From contig NZ_MDER01000033.1 in NCBI RefSeq assembly GCF_001721045.1, forward strand, positions 1-48,471: a stretch of DNA of 48,471 bases. The letters run 5' to 3'. Numbering within the stretch: the stretch's first letter is position 1; every line of letters begins with the position of its first letter. Position numbers and translations under genes: made by a program. The notes below the pieces were generated by a model. That model did no database searches. It was not told where the DNA came from and saw only the letters and a list, made by a program, of their open reading frames with translations. This document shows, one piece after another, positions 25,254 through 35,600 of the stretch. Origin of the DNA: Paenibacillus nuruki (GTDB lineage Bacteria > Bacillota > Bacilli > Paenibacillales > Paenibacillaceae).

Positions 25254-28200
25254 GATGGACTCCCTTCTGAATCATTTGTTGTATCACGTACATCAAATTG
25301 AATATTGAATAAATCTGATAATGTGGAATCTGGAATCTCGGCATCTGAAATGATATAAAATTGTGGTTTGCCCCATACCTGTTCATTGTTGTTAGCAAAT
25401 AGGTTAGCGATAGCCACAGAAGCGACTAAATGCGTATTCACAAACACAGCACAAGATTCATTTTCTGGATGGTCAACAAACAGTAACTTTTCTTTCCGTT
25501 CATTAGATCCAAAGCGAATGATTCTATCTTTGACTTCTGTTTCATATTGCACTTTGCCCGCTTTGTAGATCACATCTTCTTGAACTGTATTTTTAATATA
25601 AGCTTTGGCGTCTTTGATCTCTTCACTGACTTTATAAAAGCTAAAATGATTCGCACCAAATGGTGATAATGTGGTTCCTGTATGTTGATCAAGCTTAATA
25701 AAGTTACACAGGACAGGAACCCCTGGAAGCGTAACATAATACTGCTGGAACGACAGTCCTTTTAATTTTACATTGTTCTGAATATGAACCGTGATACAAA
25801 TACCTGACCATACATTTCCTAGATTATCTTTGATTTCTGTAAATTCAACAGAGCGTTCTTCTTCTAACAAGGTACGTGGTGATAGACCATGAACTTCTAA
25901 TGTCATCCCACCTATCCATGGATTCCACCATGATTTAGCGACTGGTTGTGGAAATGAAGAATCTAACCATTCGACCCCATGATACTTCAGCGAAAATACA
26001 GTCGGTGCAAAAGATTGACTGGCTTGAAATTCAAGTACACCATTGCGCACTGTATGAATATCTCCATGCTCTGTAGAGATAATTTCCTGCGTGATCGCTT
26101 GTTCAGATCCTGGAAAGACTAAGCGCTGTTCTTTTAGTATATAAGAGTCCATATCCAGTTGTAATCTCAGCACATCTATTTCGTGAGCTGATTGTAAAGG
26201 AAGTTGAACCTCGAAATCATGCAGTTCTAATGTTCTATTAAGCTCATATTGATTCGGCTCTACACTATTGAACTGTGAAGCAATCGATAGCGTACCCTCC
26301 AGTATCACATTTTTGTATTCTGTAATCTCCACATGTAGTGATTGCTGTGCAAATGGATTGCCTTGATTTACTTTTAGCTCCAGAGATGAAGTCGCTATTA
26401 ATGTATCTGCTGAGCTTTTCTGTAAAGCAAATGTCCGAAAATCTTGCCAATCATTCCATGTACCAATCGCTAACTGTAGCACAGGCGTTTCGACTTGTTC
26501 TCCAAGCTTGCTGAGCGATAGCGAATGTTCTAATGCATATAACCAATGATCTGTAATCAATGTCTGATCGGCTGACCATGTTACACCATAGGTTGCATGA
26601 GGGGTATATGAGAACAACCAATTTTCAGTAATATCGCTAACTTCCCAGTAATCTGTAGCCGAAGCATCAGAACCTTTAGCTGTATGGATATACTGATGTC
26701 GATAAGGAATAACACTATCTTCTAGCGCAAGGCGGAAATGTTCTTTTAAAAATAAAGGTTCGGTTCGTTCCTGTTCACTCGTATTCTTCACTTTGTAATA
26801 TCGATTTACGATACCATTTGGATATAGTTCTACAACAGTTGTCAAAAGGATATGGAGCGTTTCCAGATTATATTCTGCTTCAAGAATCATCGCTTCTTCT
26901 TGGCGGAAAGTGACCTTAGACGCACGATCTTTTTGAAACTCATTTTTGTAAGGTAGTCCAAATTTGGGATGGAACAGTTGGGTAATACTTTCTAGCCCTT
27001 TATAGATAGCAAGCTTATTGTTTATTTTGTTCAAGCAGACATGGTATTGTCCGTTAGAAATAACCCAATCTTCAGCCGTCTCGCCTCCAAAAGAAGAGGA
27101 GATCCCTGAAAATACAAGACTTATGTATTGGTCAAGAACTTTGGAATCGGCTGTATAGCTTTTTTCCTTGTAAATAGAAATCGAATGATGCCAGATACCA
27201 TAGCTAAGTAGCGTTGCTGTCAGTGTCACTGCTTGACGTGATCGAGCTGGAACTTCAATAGCTACTTCTGCATGTTGAAAAGATAAGATATCGTCATCTG
27301 GACATTTCATATAATAAGTTACCGTTTGATCGTATTCATTTTCTACTGTTAATTCTAATTGTACTTCTTCGCCGACCATGATCATGCGGTGAGGCGCTTG
27401 TAATTTTAAGCGAACTGGAAATTTAGGTTCGACTCCGATCTTGAATATAGCAGACTTCCCATTAATGACTAACTCGGCTTCGACAACCGGATGCGTCTGG
27501 AAAAGGTCTTGCTCTTCTTCAATCGGCATAATATGAAACTGTCCCTCAATAGTGGCGTGGGTGTCTACTGTTTTCGATTCTTGTAAGTCAAACGATACCG
27601 CGTTATTACTGATTGATCGGATTTCAAGCGATAAAGGCTTACCTGTTTTGTTAATGATTTCATAGACAATCGGATACTCCGTTCCAAAGGGCAATCCATG
27701 CGCAACAGGGATCGTCGCTTGAATTTTATAATCATTCGTTTCAATCAATCGCAGTCCGCGTCCTGTGCGTTCATATTCCATTTTGAGGTGTAGATCGTCT
27801 TTACTCCACTGATAGGTGAAATAATCAAATCCGTACTCTTGCCGTCCATCCGGTTCGGTTATAATGTCGCGAGTGCTATCTGTATACCAATCCATATGTT
27901 CAAAGTAAGACTGTACTGCTGGTGTCTGCAACACCGAAGGAATAAGATTAATAAGATGTGTAGTATCATCCCGACGTTCCCAGAAAAAACCTGCTTTTTT
28001 GTACGTAGGAACGGCTTTGATATTCCCCGGCCATGTATACAAATCTAAGCGTGGCCATCCACGTTGTAACGTTTCTTCGACTGCTCGTAAGACCAAGCGC
28101 TTGCCGATCTTATGTCCATGATAATCTGGACGTACATTAAGTAATGGAATGTATAAAGCACCTGTATCTTCTTTATAATGAGAAAAGCTACAATATCCTA

Positions 28201-28393
28201 CGACTTCTTCTGCTACTACTGCTAAAAAGATATCAATATGTGTATGATTGTGGTGTTCTTTCAAAATCATTTGTTCGGTCTGAACAGTATTATCACCACC
28301 CCAACTTTCATGACTGGCATTCCACATTTCTGCAATCGATGCAGCAAAGCGTGGTTCATAAGTTACTATTTGAATATTATCCATTTGGGTCAT
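25250..28393 (-). CDS. GNAT acetyltransferase fused to large beta-sandwich region
   Basis: This is a 1047-residue protein with a typical GNAT domain at residues 1-165 (VRPDYHGHKIGKRLVLRAVEE acetyl-CoA motif, then YKKAGFFWERRDD). About 880 residues of mainly beta-strand sequence follow. Residues around 320-430 look like immunoglobulin-like modules (VQLELTVENEYDQTVTYYM). The C-terminal half, with the WWNPWIGGM segment, resembles beta-sandwich domains of glycoside hydrolases only in general character. There is no signal peptide or membrane segment, so it should be cytoplasmic. The start has GAGGAG 8 nt upstream. A single GNAT is about 150-180 residues, so the extension is exceptional. Acceptor unknown, possibly a saccharide. 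Confidence 0.8.
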   Translation of the reverse strand: MTQMDNIQIVTYEPRFAASIAEMWNASHESWGGDNTVQTEQMILKEHHNHTHIDIFLAVVAEEVVGYCSFSHYKEDTGALYIPLLNVRPDYHGHKIGKRLVLRAVEETLQRGWPRLDLYTWPGNIKAVPTYKKAGFFWERRDDTTHLINLIPSVLQTPAVQSYFEHMDWYTDSTRDIITEPDGRQEYGFDYFTYQWSKDDLHLKMEYERTGRGLRLIETNDYKIQATIPVAHGLPFGTEYPIVYEIINKTGKPLSLEIRSISNNAVSFDLQESKTVDTHATIEGQFHIMPIEEEQDLFQTHPVVEAELVINGKSAIFKIGVEPKFPVRLKLQAPHRMIMVGEEVQLELTVENEYDQTVTYYMKCPDDDILSFQHAEVAIEVPARSRQAVTLTATLLSYGIWHHSISIYKEKSYTADSKVLDQYISLVFSGISSSFGGETAEDWVISNGQYHVCLNKINNKLAIYKGLESITQLFHPKFGLPYKNEFQKDRASKVTFRQEEAMILEAEYNLETLHILLTTVVELYPNGIVNRYYKVKNTSEQERTEPLFLKEHFRLALEDSVIPYRHQYIHTAKGSDASATDYWEVSDITENWLFSYTPHATYGVTWSADQTLITDHWLYALEHSLSLSKLGEQVETPVLQLAIGTWNDWQDFRTFALQKSSADTLIATSSLELKVNQGNPFAQQSLHVEITEYKNVILEGTLSIASQFNSVEPNQYELNRTLELHDFEVQLPLQSAHEIDVLRLQLDMDSYILKEQRLVFPGSEQAITQEIISTEHGDIHTVRNGVLEFQASQSFAPTVFSLKYHGVEWLDSSFPQPVAKSWWNPWIGGMTLEVHGLSPRTLLEEERSVEFTEIKDNLGNVWSGICITVHIQNNVKLKGLSFQQYYVTLPGVPVLCNFIKLDQHTGTTLSPFGANHFSFYKVSEEIKDAKAYIKNTVQEDVIYKAGKVQYETEVKDRIIRFGSNERKEKLLFVDHPENESCAVFVNTHLVASVAIANLFANNNEQVWGKPQFYIISDAEIPDSTLSDLFNIQFDVRDTTNDSEGSPS

Positions 28394-28488
28394 TGTTCTG
28401 GCTCCTCTATTAGATAAAATATCCGTATTTTACTAGCTACGATTCAATGAAGATACAACTTTCGCTCCTTTCTGTCTAATTGTCTTTT

Positions 28489-28516
28489 ATAATACTATGG
28501 TTCACTGCATAAGCAA
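28489..28516 (-). promoter_or_regulatory. Possible promoter of the GNAT-amidohydrolase operon
   Basis: Minus-strand TTGCTT (28511-28516) and TATTAT (28489-28494) are spaced 16 bp, about 100 bp ahead of the ATG. An SD-like AAAGGAG occurs in the leader around 28463-28469 without an adjacent gene. Confidence 0.4.
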
Positions 28517-28570
28517 AGCTTGAGAACGATCATACTATTCATGTGATAACTCCTACAAATCAGAGCAACA

Positions 28571-28599
28571 AAAAACCTCCTCATGATCAGGAGGTTTTT
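28571..28599 (-). terminator. Terminator after the GH42 gene
   Basis: An 11-bp stem (AAAAACCTCCT and AGGAGGTTTTT) with a 7-nt loop has a minus-strand T run. It lies 14 nt past the beta-galactosidase stop. Confidence 0.9.
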
Positions 28600-28612
28600 G
28601 ACTTATTTCAAA

Positions 28613-30664
28613 TTAAGACTGTAAAATCATCACGCCATAAGCCGGTATAGTCGTGGCTCCATCTATGGTTGTGCCTGTTAAGATATCTGTACGCGGAACT
28701 TTGGCATGAATAGAAGCCGGTTGATCACTGTAATTAAGCAAAAATACATAGTCTGCATGTTCATTCTGGCGAATCCCTACTTCTACTTGCTCCGGTAATT
28801 CTAACCAATCGACAAGTGGTGAAGAAATGTCCAATAGACTCAACAATTCATCTACAACTGCTTCATTAAATGCTGCTCCATAATACAACACCTGACCTTG
28901 CCCCTGTGAACGCTTGGTCAATGCAGGAGCATTTTCGTAATAACACGAAGTATAGGTAGCTAATACTTCTACATCATCATGCTGAATGTGCAAAATATCG
29001 TTAAATAATTCTGCGGCTTGTTCGATCTGCTTGTTATTATGCTTCCAGAGCAGTCCGGGGGCTTCAATCGTACCTGTAATAGAAGTAAAATCAGCTACAG
29101 AGATACCACATAAAGAAGCTACAGGCCCTGGCATAGGCGCCATCCGGCACTGACCGTTCAAGTCTTTGTATCCTGTTCTTGCACCAAAGATCAGTGTTCC
29201 CCCTGCTTCTACATACTGAGTTAATAACATCGCTGTCTGTTCAGACATAATCGCCGCATGCGGATAAATGATTAATTGATAGCGTTGTAGTTCTTCTAAT
29301 GTCTGATGACGCAAATAGATAATATCTGTTGGAATATGCTGATATTGAAGTTGCTTGAACCATGCATTAATACTTTTAGCGGTTAAAGGGCCATGCCAGA
29401 TATCGTATTCGCCATCCCAATCATTATCATAATCTTTGAGAATAGCAACATTGGCTTGATACGTTGTACCTGCAATCTTTTCGCCGATGGAGACAAATTC
29501 TTCCCCTACTTGAGTGGCTTCTGCAATACGACGATTAGGCTGATTATGGTAATCATTGAGACCATGCCAGTATATCTCTGTACCAAATGTAGCTGTACGC
29601 CAGCGGAAGTACATGACTAGATCGGCACCATGCAGTACAGATTGGTATGTCCACAGTCTCAATTGACCTGGACGTGGAGCAGGCATATTCATACGATTCA
29701 CCCAGCCACCCGGCCCTGCTTGCTGTTCCATAATACAAAAATTATTAGATATATTACGCACAACACTTAGATTCTGACTCCATTTGCGATCCAGTAACGG
29801 CTTGTGCTCGTTATTTCCGGAAATCGTTGAAAATTGAGGATACGAATCATATGAGAAAAAGTCGAGCATTTCTTCTGTTAAGGCATGAGTATCTAAATGA
29901 CCAAACAATCCATTAGTTGTAATCCAATGATGCGGTGCAACTTCTCGCAAAATCTCTGCTTGAATACGAGCAAATGCAATCGTATTGTCTGAAATAAACC
30001 GCTTTTCATCTAAGACATGATGCGGATTAGGAGAGTGTGATACGGTAGGACGTGGCAAATATACCTGCTCCCAATCTGTATACGTCTGACTCCAGAATAC
30101 AGTCCCCCATGCTTTATTAAGCGCTTCCAACGTATGATAACGATGTTGTACCCATTCACGGAATGCGATATGGTCTGCTTCTGCATAGAACTCACTAATT
30201 TCACAGTTTAGTTCATTATCGATCTGCCAACCTATAATAGCCGGATGATTTTTGAAATGATTTGCCATTTGACGGGTAATATTTGCACATAATTCTCGGT
30301 ATTTGGGGCTACTATAATTGTAATGTCTCCGCATACCATGTTGATATGTAACACCTTCGATGGATACGTTCAATACTTCAGGGTATTTATGAGTTAACCA
30401 TGCAGGCGGAGTGGCTGTAGGTGTTCCCATAATCACTTTCAATTCATATTGTTGAGCTAGATCTAATACACGATCAAACAGATCGAAATCGTATACTCCT
30501 TCTTGTGGTTCAAATACACTCCATGCAAATTCTCCGATTCGAATATGAGAAAGGTTCATCTGTTTCATTCGTTTAAAATCATCTTCCCATAAGGAATCCG
30601 ACCATTGTTCAGGATAATAACATACCCCTAATTGCAAAGAATCTAGCTGAATCGATTTGTTCAT
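28613..30664 (-). CDS. GH42 beta-galactosidase
   Basis: This is a 683-residue beta-galactosidase of family GH42. The TIM-barrel domain opens with LGVCYYPEQW and carries the acid/base Glu151 (WQIDNE) and nucleophile Glu313 (CIMEQQAGPGG). A trimerisation domain (about 390-600) and a small C-terminal beta domain follow. There is no signal peptide, so it acts inside the cell on imported beta-galactosides such as plant galactan oligomers or lactose. I chose ATG 30664 with AGAGGTG 6 nt upstream over the in-frame GTG three codons earlier, which lies inside that SD. It diverges from an AraC regulator. Confidence 0.94.
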   Translation of the reverse strand: MNKSIQLDSLQLGVCYYPEQWSDSLWEDDFKRMKQMNLSHIRIGEFAWSVFEPQEGVYDFDLFDRVLDLAQQYELKVIMGTPTATPPAWLTHKYPEVLNVSIEGVTYQHGMRRHYNYSSPKYRELCANITRQMANHFKNHPAIIGWQIDNELNCEISEFYAEADHIAFREWVQHRYHTLEALNKAWGTVFWSQTYTDWEQVYLPRPTVSHSPNPHHVLDEKRFISDNTIAFARIQAEILREVAPHHWITTNGLFGHLDTHALTEEMLDFFSYDSYPQFSTISGNNEHKPLLDRKWSQNLSVVRNISNNFCIMEQQAGPGGWVNRMNMPAPRPGQLRLWTYQSVLHGADLVMYFRWRTATFGTEIYWHGLNDYHNQPNRRIAEATQVGEEFVSIGEKIAGTTYQANVAILKDYDNDWDGEYDIWHGPLTAKSINAWFKQLQYQHIPTDIIYLRHQTLEELQRYQLIIYPHAAIMSEQTAMLLTQYVEAGGTLIFGARTGYKDLNGQCRMAPMPGPVASLCGISVADFTSITGTIEAPGLLWKHNNKQIEQAAELFNDILHIQHDDVEVLATYTSCYYENAPALTKRSQGQGQVLYYGAAFNEAVVDELLSLLDISSPLVDWLELPEQVEVGIRQNEHADYVFLLNYSDQPASIHAKVPRTDILTGTTIDGATTIPAYGVMILQS

Positions 30665-30837
30665 GACTATCACCTCTACTGTTTGGATAGTCTTATTTTA
30701 AGTCTACTGAGCGTATCCGTATATAACGAGTAATTATCCTGATAACACTATTTTGCGATTATGGATTTACGATATAACTGCTGTTACTATAAAATAGGTC
30801 GTAGCATAGCATTCATTTCATATGAAAGGACGTAACG

Positions 30838-31683
30838 ATGAGAGAACATATTTTCTTTCCCAATCCTTCATTTCCGCATTATAGTTGTTATCCAGACTTT
30901 ATAGGTGGTTATCAGAACCATGCTTCTCATACCGTAGATCGTCCAGCTCAAAGCAGTGATTTCAAATTAAACCAGTTATATAATCTACACTTTATTTTGA
31001 AAGGAAAAGGTTATGTATATAGTCAAGGTACGAAATATGAGCTGAGTGCAGGTCATGGATTCTTATACGGTCCTGAACTGGCACAACGCTATCAAGCCGA
31101 TCCTTCTGATCCATGGGATATACGTTGGGTTCACTTTTCTGCTTCCGCACTCGAATCTTTATTGGGTAATCGGGGCATTAGTGAAGTCTGGTTATTTGAA
31201 CATCATCATATAGAGACATTGAATCAACGGATGGATGAGTTATTATCGCTAGGTCGCAACTTCGATCTTCAGCAAGAAATACGTGCTTCTGCTATTCTAT
31301 ACGAAATGTTGTTGCATATGAGTAAAGATGCGGTATCCCTCCACTTGCCCAAAGATCCTTCATTACCAGGCATTCATGCAGCCGCCAATTATATGCGTGA
31401 GCACTGTACACAATCTATATCGATCACAGAAATTGCTACATTCACAGGTTACAGTGTGCCTTATTTTTCTCGCAAATTCCATCAATCTATGGGTGTCACG
31501 CCTACTGCTTATTTACTAGAATCTCGAATCTTACATGCCAAAAAGTTGTTACTGTCTACGAATAAAACGATTCAAGATATTGCCGTGGAGTCAGGCTTTT
31601 CGCAAAGTAGCTATTTTATCCATTGTTTCAAAAAAGTCGTTGATCTCACGCCTGAACAATTTAGGTTAAGTTGGGATTCTTGA
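30838..31683 (+). CDS. AraC-family transcriptional regulator
   Basis: This is a 281-residue regulator with an N-terminal cupin-like sensing domain (about 45-110, LHFILKGKGYVYSQGTKYELSAG) and two C-terminal helix-turn-helix motifs (about 180-281, ITEIATFTGYSVPYFSRKF and IQDIAVESGFSQSSYFIHCFKK). It is divergent from the GH42 gene with a 173-bp intergenic region. It is therefore the likely galactoside-responsive activator of that gene. AAAGGA precedes the ATG by 7 nt. Confidence 0.93.
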   Translation: MREHIFFPNPSFPHYSCYPDFIGGYQNHASHTVDRPAQSSDFKLNQLYNLHFILKGKGYVYSQGTKYELSAGHGFLYGPELAQRYQADPSDPWDIRWVHFSASALESLLGNRGISEVWLFEHHHIETLNQRMDELLSLGRNFDLQQEIRASAILYEMLLHMSKDAVSLHLPKDPSLPGIHAAANYMREHCTQSISITEIATFTGYSVPYFSRKFHQSMGVTPTAYLLESRILHAKKLLLSTNKTIQDIAVESGFSQSSYFIHCFKKVVDLTPEQFRLSWDS

Positions 31684-31701
31684 TAAGAACATGATATGTA
31701 T

Positions 31702-31733
31702 AAAAAGATGCCGAATATCTTCAGCATCTTTTT
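31702..31733 (+). terminator. Terminator after the AraC gene
   Basis: A 10-bp stem (AAAAAGATGC, GCATCTTTTT) has a further GAA/TTC pairing inside and a T run on the plus strand. It lies 18 nt after the stop and faces the convergent TetR gene. Confidence 0.85.
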
Positions 31734-31755
31734 TGTTCAATCTATGGTATCATTC

Positions 31756-32493
31756 TCAATGCATTTCATAAGAACGTTGCTCTGTACCTGCAAAAGAATC
31801 AAGCATAACGATAGGATGTTGCTCTATACAATGGAGTAACGTCTTAACCAGTATACATCGATCTTGGCTATTCATTATTGCTTGCTCTGTCTGCATGATT
31901 TCACGCCACTTTACACGCTTCATTTCTAAAGTGAGCTGATCGGTATGCACAGATATTTTCGAATTATAGAGGCTTTGTTGAATATCCAATGCTTGAAACA
32001 ATAGTACATGATTAGACTGCTGGATCTGTTGATTCAAATGGTCTTTGTTCCATTGCAATAGATTAATATCATCTAGCTCATATAAGACAGTATTCATCAT
32101 TTCTAGCAGTACACTACTCAGACTGTATTCTAACCGTTGATAGGCATGATGAATAGTTGGATGATCTAATACATTTTCTTTCCCAACATGACTTTGATGC
32201 AAATGAGTATACACCATATCTACATACTGCATATAACTTTGCATATAGTTTATTATTTTCTGCTCGGGGATCAAGTAAGGATCTGTGTAATTGGTGAAAA
32301 TAAGATGATCTATATCCTGACACATTGTATCTAAAATTAAACAAAACAAATGATCTTTATCTTTAAATTGGTTTGTAAATTCTTTTTCATTCAGACCACA
32401 GATCTGCATAATATCTTGCTCTGTAACAGCATCATATCCCTTTTCAAAAAATAGCAGTTTGGCTCGTTGAACCACGGTATAGGTGTTATTCAT
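31756..32493 (-). CDS. TetR/AcrR-family regulator next to RND pump
   Basis: This is a 245-residue protein with an N-terminal TetR-type HTH (about 7-53, FFEKGYDAVTEQDIMQICGLNEKEFTNQFKDKDHLF). A long, Gln-, Asn- and His-rich helical C-terminus without a recognised ligand domain follows. The HTH is a divergent variant: the usual Y-YHHF segment is KEFTNQF. It follows the RND pump gene by 113 bp in the same direction, so it may control that pump. AAGGAGG precedes the ATG by 7 nt. Confidence 0.82.
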   Translation of the reverse strand: MNNTYTVVQRAKLLFFEKGYDAVTEQDIMQICGLNEKEFTNQFKDKDHLFCLILDTMCQDIDHLIFTNYTDPYLIPEQKIINYMQSYMQYVDMVYTHLHQSHVGKENVLDHPTIHHAYQRLEYSLSSVLLEMMNTVLYELDDINLLQWNKDHLNQQIQQSNHVLLFQALDIQQSLYNSKISVHTDQLTLEMKRVKWREIMQTEQAIMNSQDRCILVKTLLHCIEQHPIVMLDSFAGTEQRSYEMH

Positions 32494-32518
32494 CTATTAA
32501 CCTCCTTCGCACCAACGC

Positions 32519-32552
32519 ATAGATAGCAACCACATATTTAGCTACTATCTAT
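32519..32552. repeat. Inverted repeat upstream of the TetR gene
   Basis: ATAGATAG and CTATCTAT form a perfect 8-bp dyad with an 18-nt spacer, 26 bp before the regulator's ATG. No T run follows, so an operator is likelier than a terminator. Confidence 0.4.
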
Positions 32553-32606
32553 ACATAAATGCTTTTTTAAGAAGTATATGATTAGGATAGCAATGAAGTA
32601 TTGTAA

Positions 32607-35600
32607 TTACATCGACTGTTGTCGTTTGGCTAACCGTTTGTTTTTGCGTTCTATTTTAGAAGTCATTCGTTTGTCAGTATAACGAGCCATTACCATATAC
32701 AACGCTGGTACAACAAATAGTGTTAATACCGTTGAGAACACCAATCCGAAAATAATAACGACACCTAGTGGACGGAATAATAACTCTCCTACCGTAGCAA
32801 TTGGAATCATACCCACAATAGCTGTTAATGATGTTAAAATAATCGGACGGAAACGTGCTGAAGCAGCTAGAATAATCGCTTCTGTTAGTTCCATACCTTC
32901 ATGTCTTGCATCTTCTATAAATTCAATCAATACAATCCCGTTCCGTACTACAATTCCGGCTAATGCAATAATACCCATGACCGCCATAAATCCGATCGGT
33001 GTCTGTGTAACAAATAGCCCGAGCACTCCACCTGCCGCTGCTAAATAGACTGTTGTCATAATGATAAAAGGAATCAATAAGGAATAGAACTGCATCGTAA
33101 TCAGGATGAAAATAATAAATATCGCGACGACAAATAATGCACCTAAATCTTTAAACGTATCGCTCTGGCTTGATGTCTCCCCGCCTACTTCCCATGTATA
33201 TCCTTCAGGAAGCTGGATCTGTTCTAACTTGGGTCTAATATCTTGCATCGCTTCTGTTGCGGTTGGTCCACTTAGTTCAGCTTCAATCGTATTCACACGT
33301 TTGAGATCATAATGATTGATCTGTTGAATCGAGAATACCGGCTTGATCTCTACAATTTGAGACAATGGAATCTGTGTACCTGCGGAATTCGTAATATTCA
33401 CCTGTTGCAACAATGTATTCGGACTGCTGTTACGTGAATCTTTGATATATAATTTCAAATCAATCAAATCACTACCATTATCAAAATCTCCTACAGTAAA
33501 TCCACTACCCATCATTAATAAGGTTTGAGTTAAGTTTTTGTAAGTCACTTGATAGCGATCCATCGCTTGCTTGTTTACGGCGAAATCTAAAGTATAACTA
33601 TCATTTCCTGTACTATCTGTAATCCCGTACGTACCCGGAGATTCTGAAATGATCTGCTTGATCTGATCGCTCAGACTACGTAGTTCTGGTAATTGATCCC
33701 CTGTCACTCGAATAGAAATAGGTTTTCCTACTGGAATCCCGAGTGCTGCACCTTTTACCGAAATTTGAATGCCGGGATATTCTGTTTTTAATGCGGCTGA
33801 CCATAATTCTACAGTAGAATCAACATTCATCCCATGTTGCCCTGTGACTAGAATCTGACCTGAAGATGCGCCATTACCTGATCCACCCGTACTATTAAAT
33901 AACTTGGGAGCCGCGCCACCTACAGCGTACGCTAATTTATCAATATCCGGCTGTTTTTTCACCCATGTCGCAATATTTTCAGTCACTTTATTCGTTTCTG
34001 TAAGCGAGGTTCCTGAAGGCAAATCAATATCTACCGAAATCTGAGGTTCTTCGGATGTGCCAAATAACTCAACAGGTGTCAATGCAGCAAGTCCGTATAC
34101 AGCTGTACTAACTACAAGTCCTACCAGAGCCACCATTAATGGACGTTTGAGTAGACCTGGCATTAAGCGAAAAGCATAGCCATTCGTTAATAGCTGAATT
34201 TGCTTACCTAACAGACCCGGTGGCTTATCTACATGGCGTTTCCCTTTTTCAATTTGTCGATTCTCATACCATTCGCGGAAAATAGGAATAATCGTTAATG
34301 ACATGATCATCGAAGCAAGCATACATAATGAAATAATCACTGGAATCGGTCGGATAAATGAACCCATGTCTCCAGGTAATAACATCAATGGCACAAAAGC
34401 AGAAATCGTTGCAAGTGTAGCCGTAATAATAGAAACAGCGACTTCTTTGGTACCTCGCACTGATGCTTCTTTTGGATTTTCTCCAAGGGTTGATAGCCTT
34501 CGCTCGATATTGTCATTGACCACGACTGCGTCATCGACCAGAATCCCCAGCACGATAATCAGCCCTACAATGGTAATCTGGTTCAACGTGATACCGGCTT
34601 GAGGTAATGCAATCAATCCTAGAGCAATAGAGATAGGAATAGAGAGAGCTACAAAGCCTGCTGTAAGTAAGTTCATACCTAATGTACAGATCAGAATAAC
34701 CGCAATAATAGCGATCGCCATTTCTCGTATTAAATCGTTAAATATTCGCTCAACTTCATCATTTTGAGCAAATAAAGACTCTATTTTCACATGAGAAGGT
34801 AATGTTTTCTCTAAAGAAGTCATTTTAGCGGATAATACTTTATTCATATTGATAACGTCTGAACCTGCTTGACTACTGATATCCATAGTGATCGATGGAA
34901 CACCATTGTAGTAACTGAGATACGATTCTGTGGTAGGAACCATCGTCACATCAGCTACATCTTTGAGATAGACCGGAATACCGGCTTCAGTTTGAGTAAT
35001 CAAAATCTCTTTGATCGTATTATAATCATCTGATTTATCGACTTTGAGTTGATACGTACGATTGTCATACGTTAGATTTCCGACAGGAATACGATCATTT
35101 TCGGATTGAATACCTTGTAATACTGTTTCCCATGAAATATTATATTGTTTCAGCTTATTCGTATCTGCTTCGATACTGATTTCTTGCTCAGGTAGTCCTT
35201 TAATCGCTACTTCAGTAATGCCGGGAATCGCACGAAGCTGCTTTTTCCATGTGTTCATAAGATCATTTAACGCATAGACATCTTCTTTGGTCTTACCATA
35301 AATAGCAAAAGACTGTACAAAACTCTGTGCCAGATTATCATTGACGATCGGCACATCTGCATCTGTAGGTAAGCTGGATTGAGCATCTTCAACTTTGCGT
35401 CTTAATTCATTCCATACCTGTTCTGCATCGGCTTTATCTTCTGCTTGTACCGTAATCGTTGAAATTCCATTTCCTGAAGTTGAAGAAATCGTTTTGAGAT
35501 CAGTCACTTCTTTGATCTTTTGTTCAAGCACTTCAGTCACAGTCTGCTCCATCAGTTCTGGCGAAGCACCTGCATAAGTGGTCGTAACCATTGCTGTTTT

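Noticed and set aside
32519-32552. Terminator for an upstream gene
   Set aside because: The dyad has no T run on either strand and a long spacer, so it is more like an operator.
34303-34602. 99-codon plus-strand frame inside the RND gene
   Set aside because: Antisense shadow of conserved transporter sequence.
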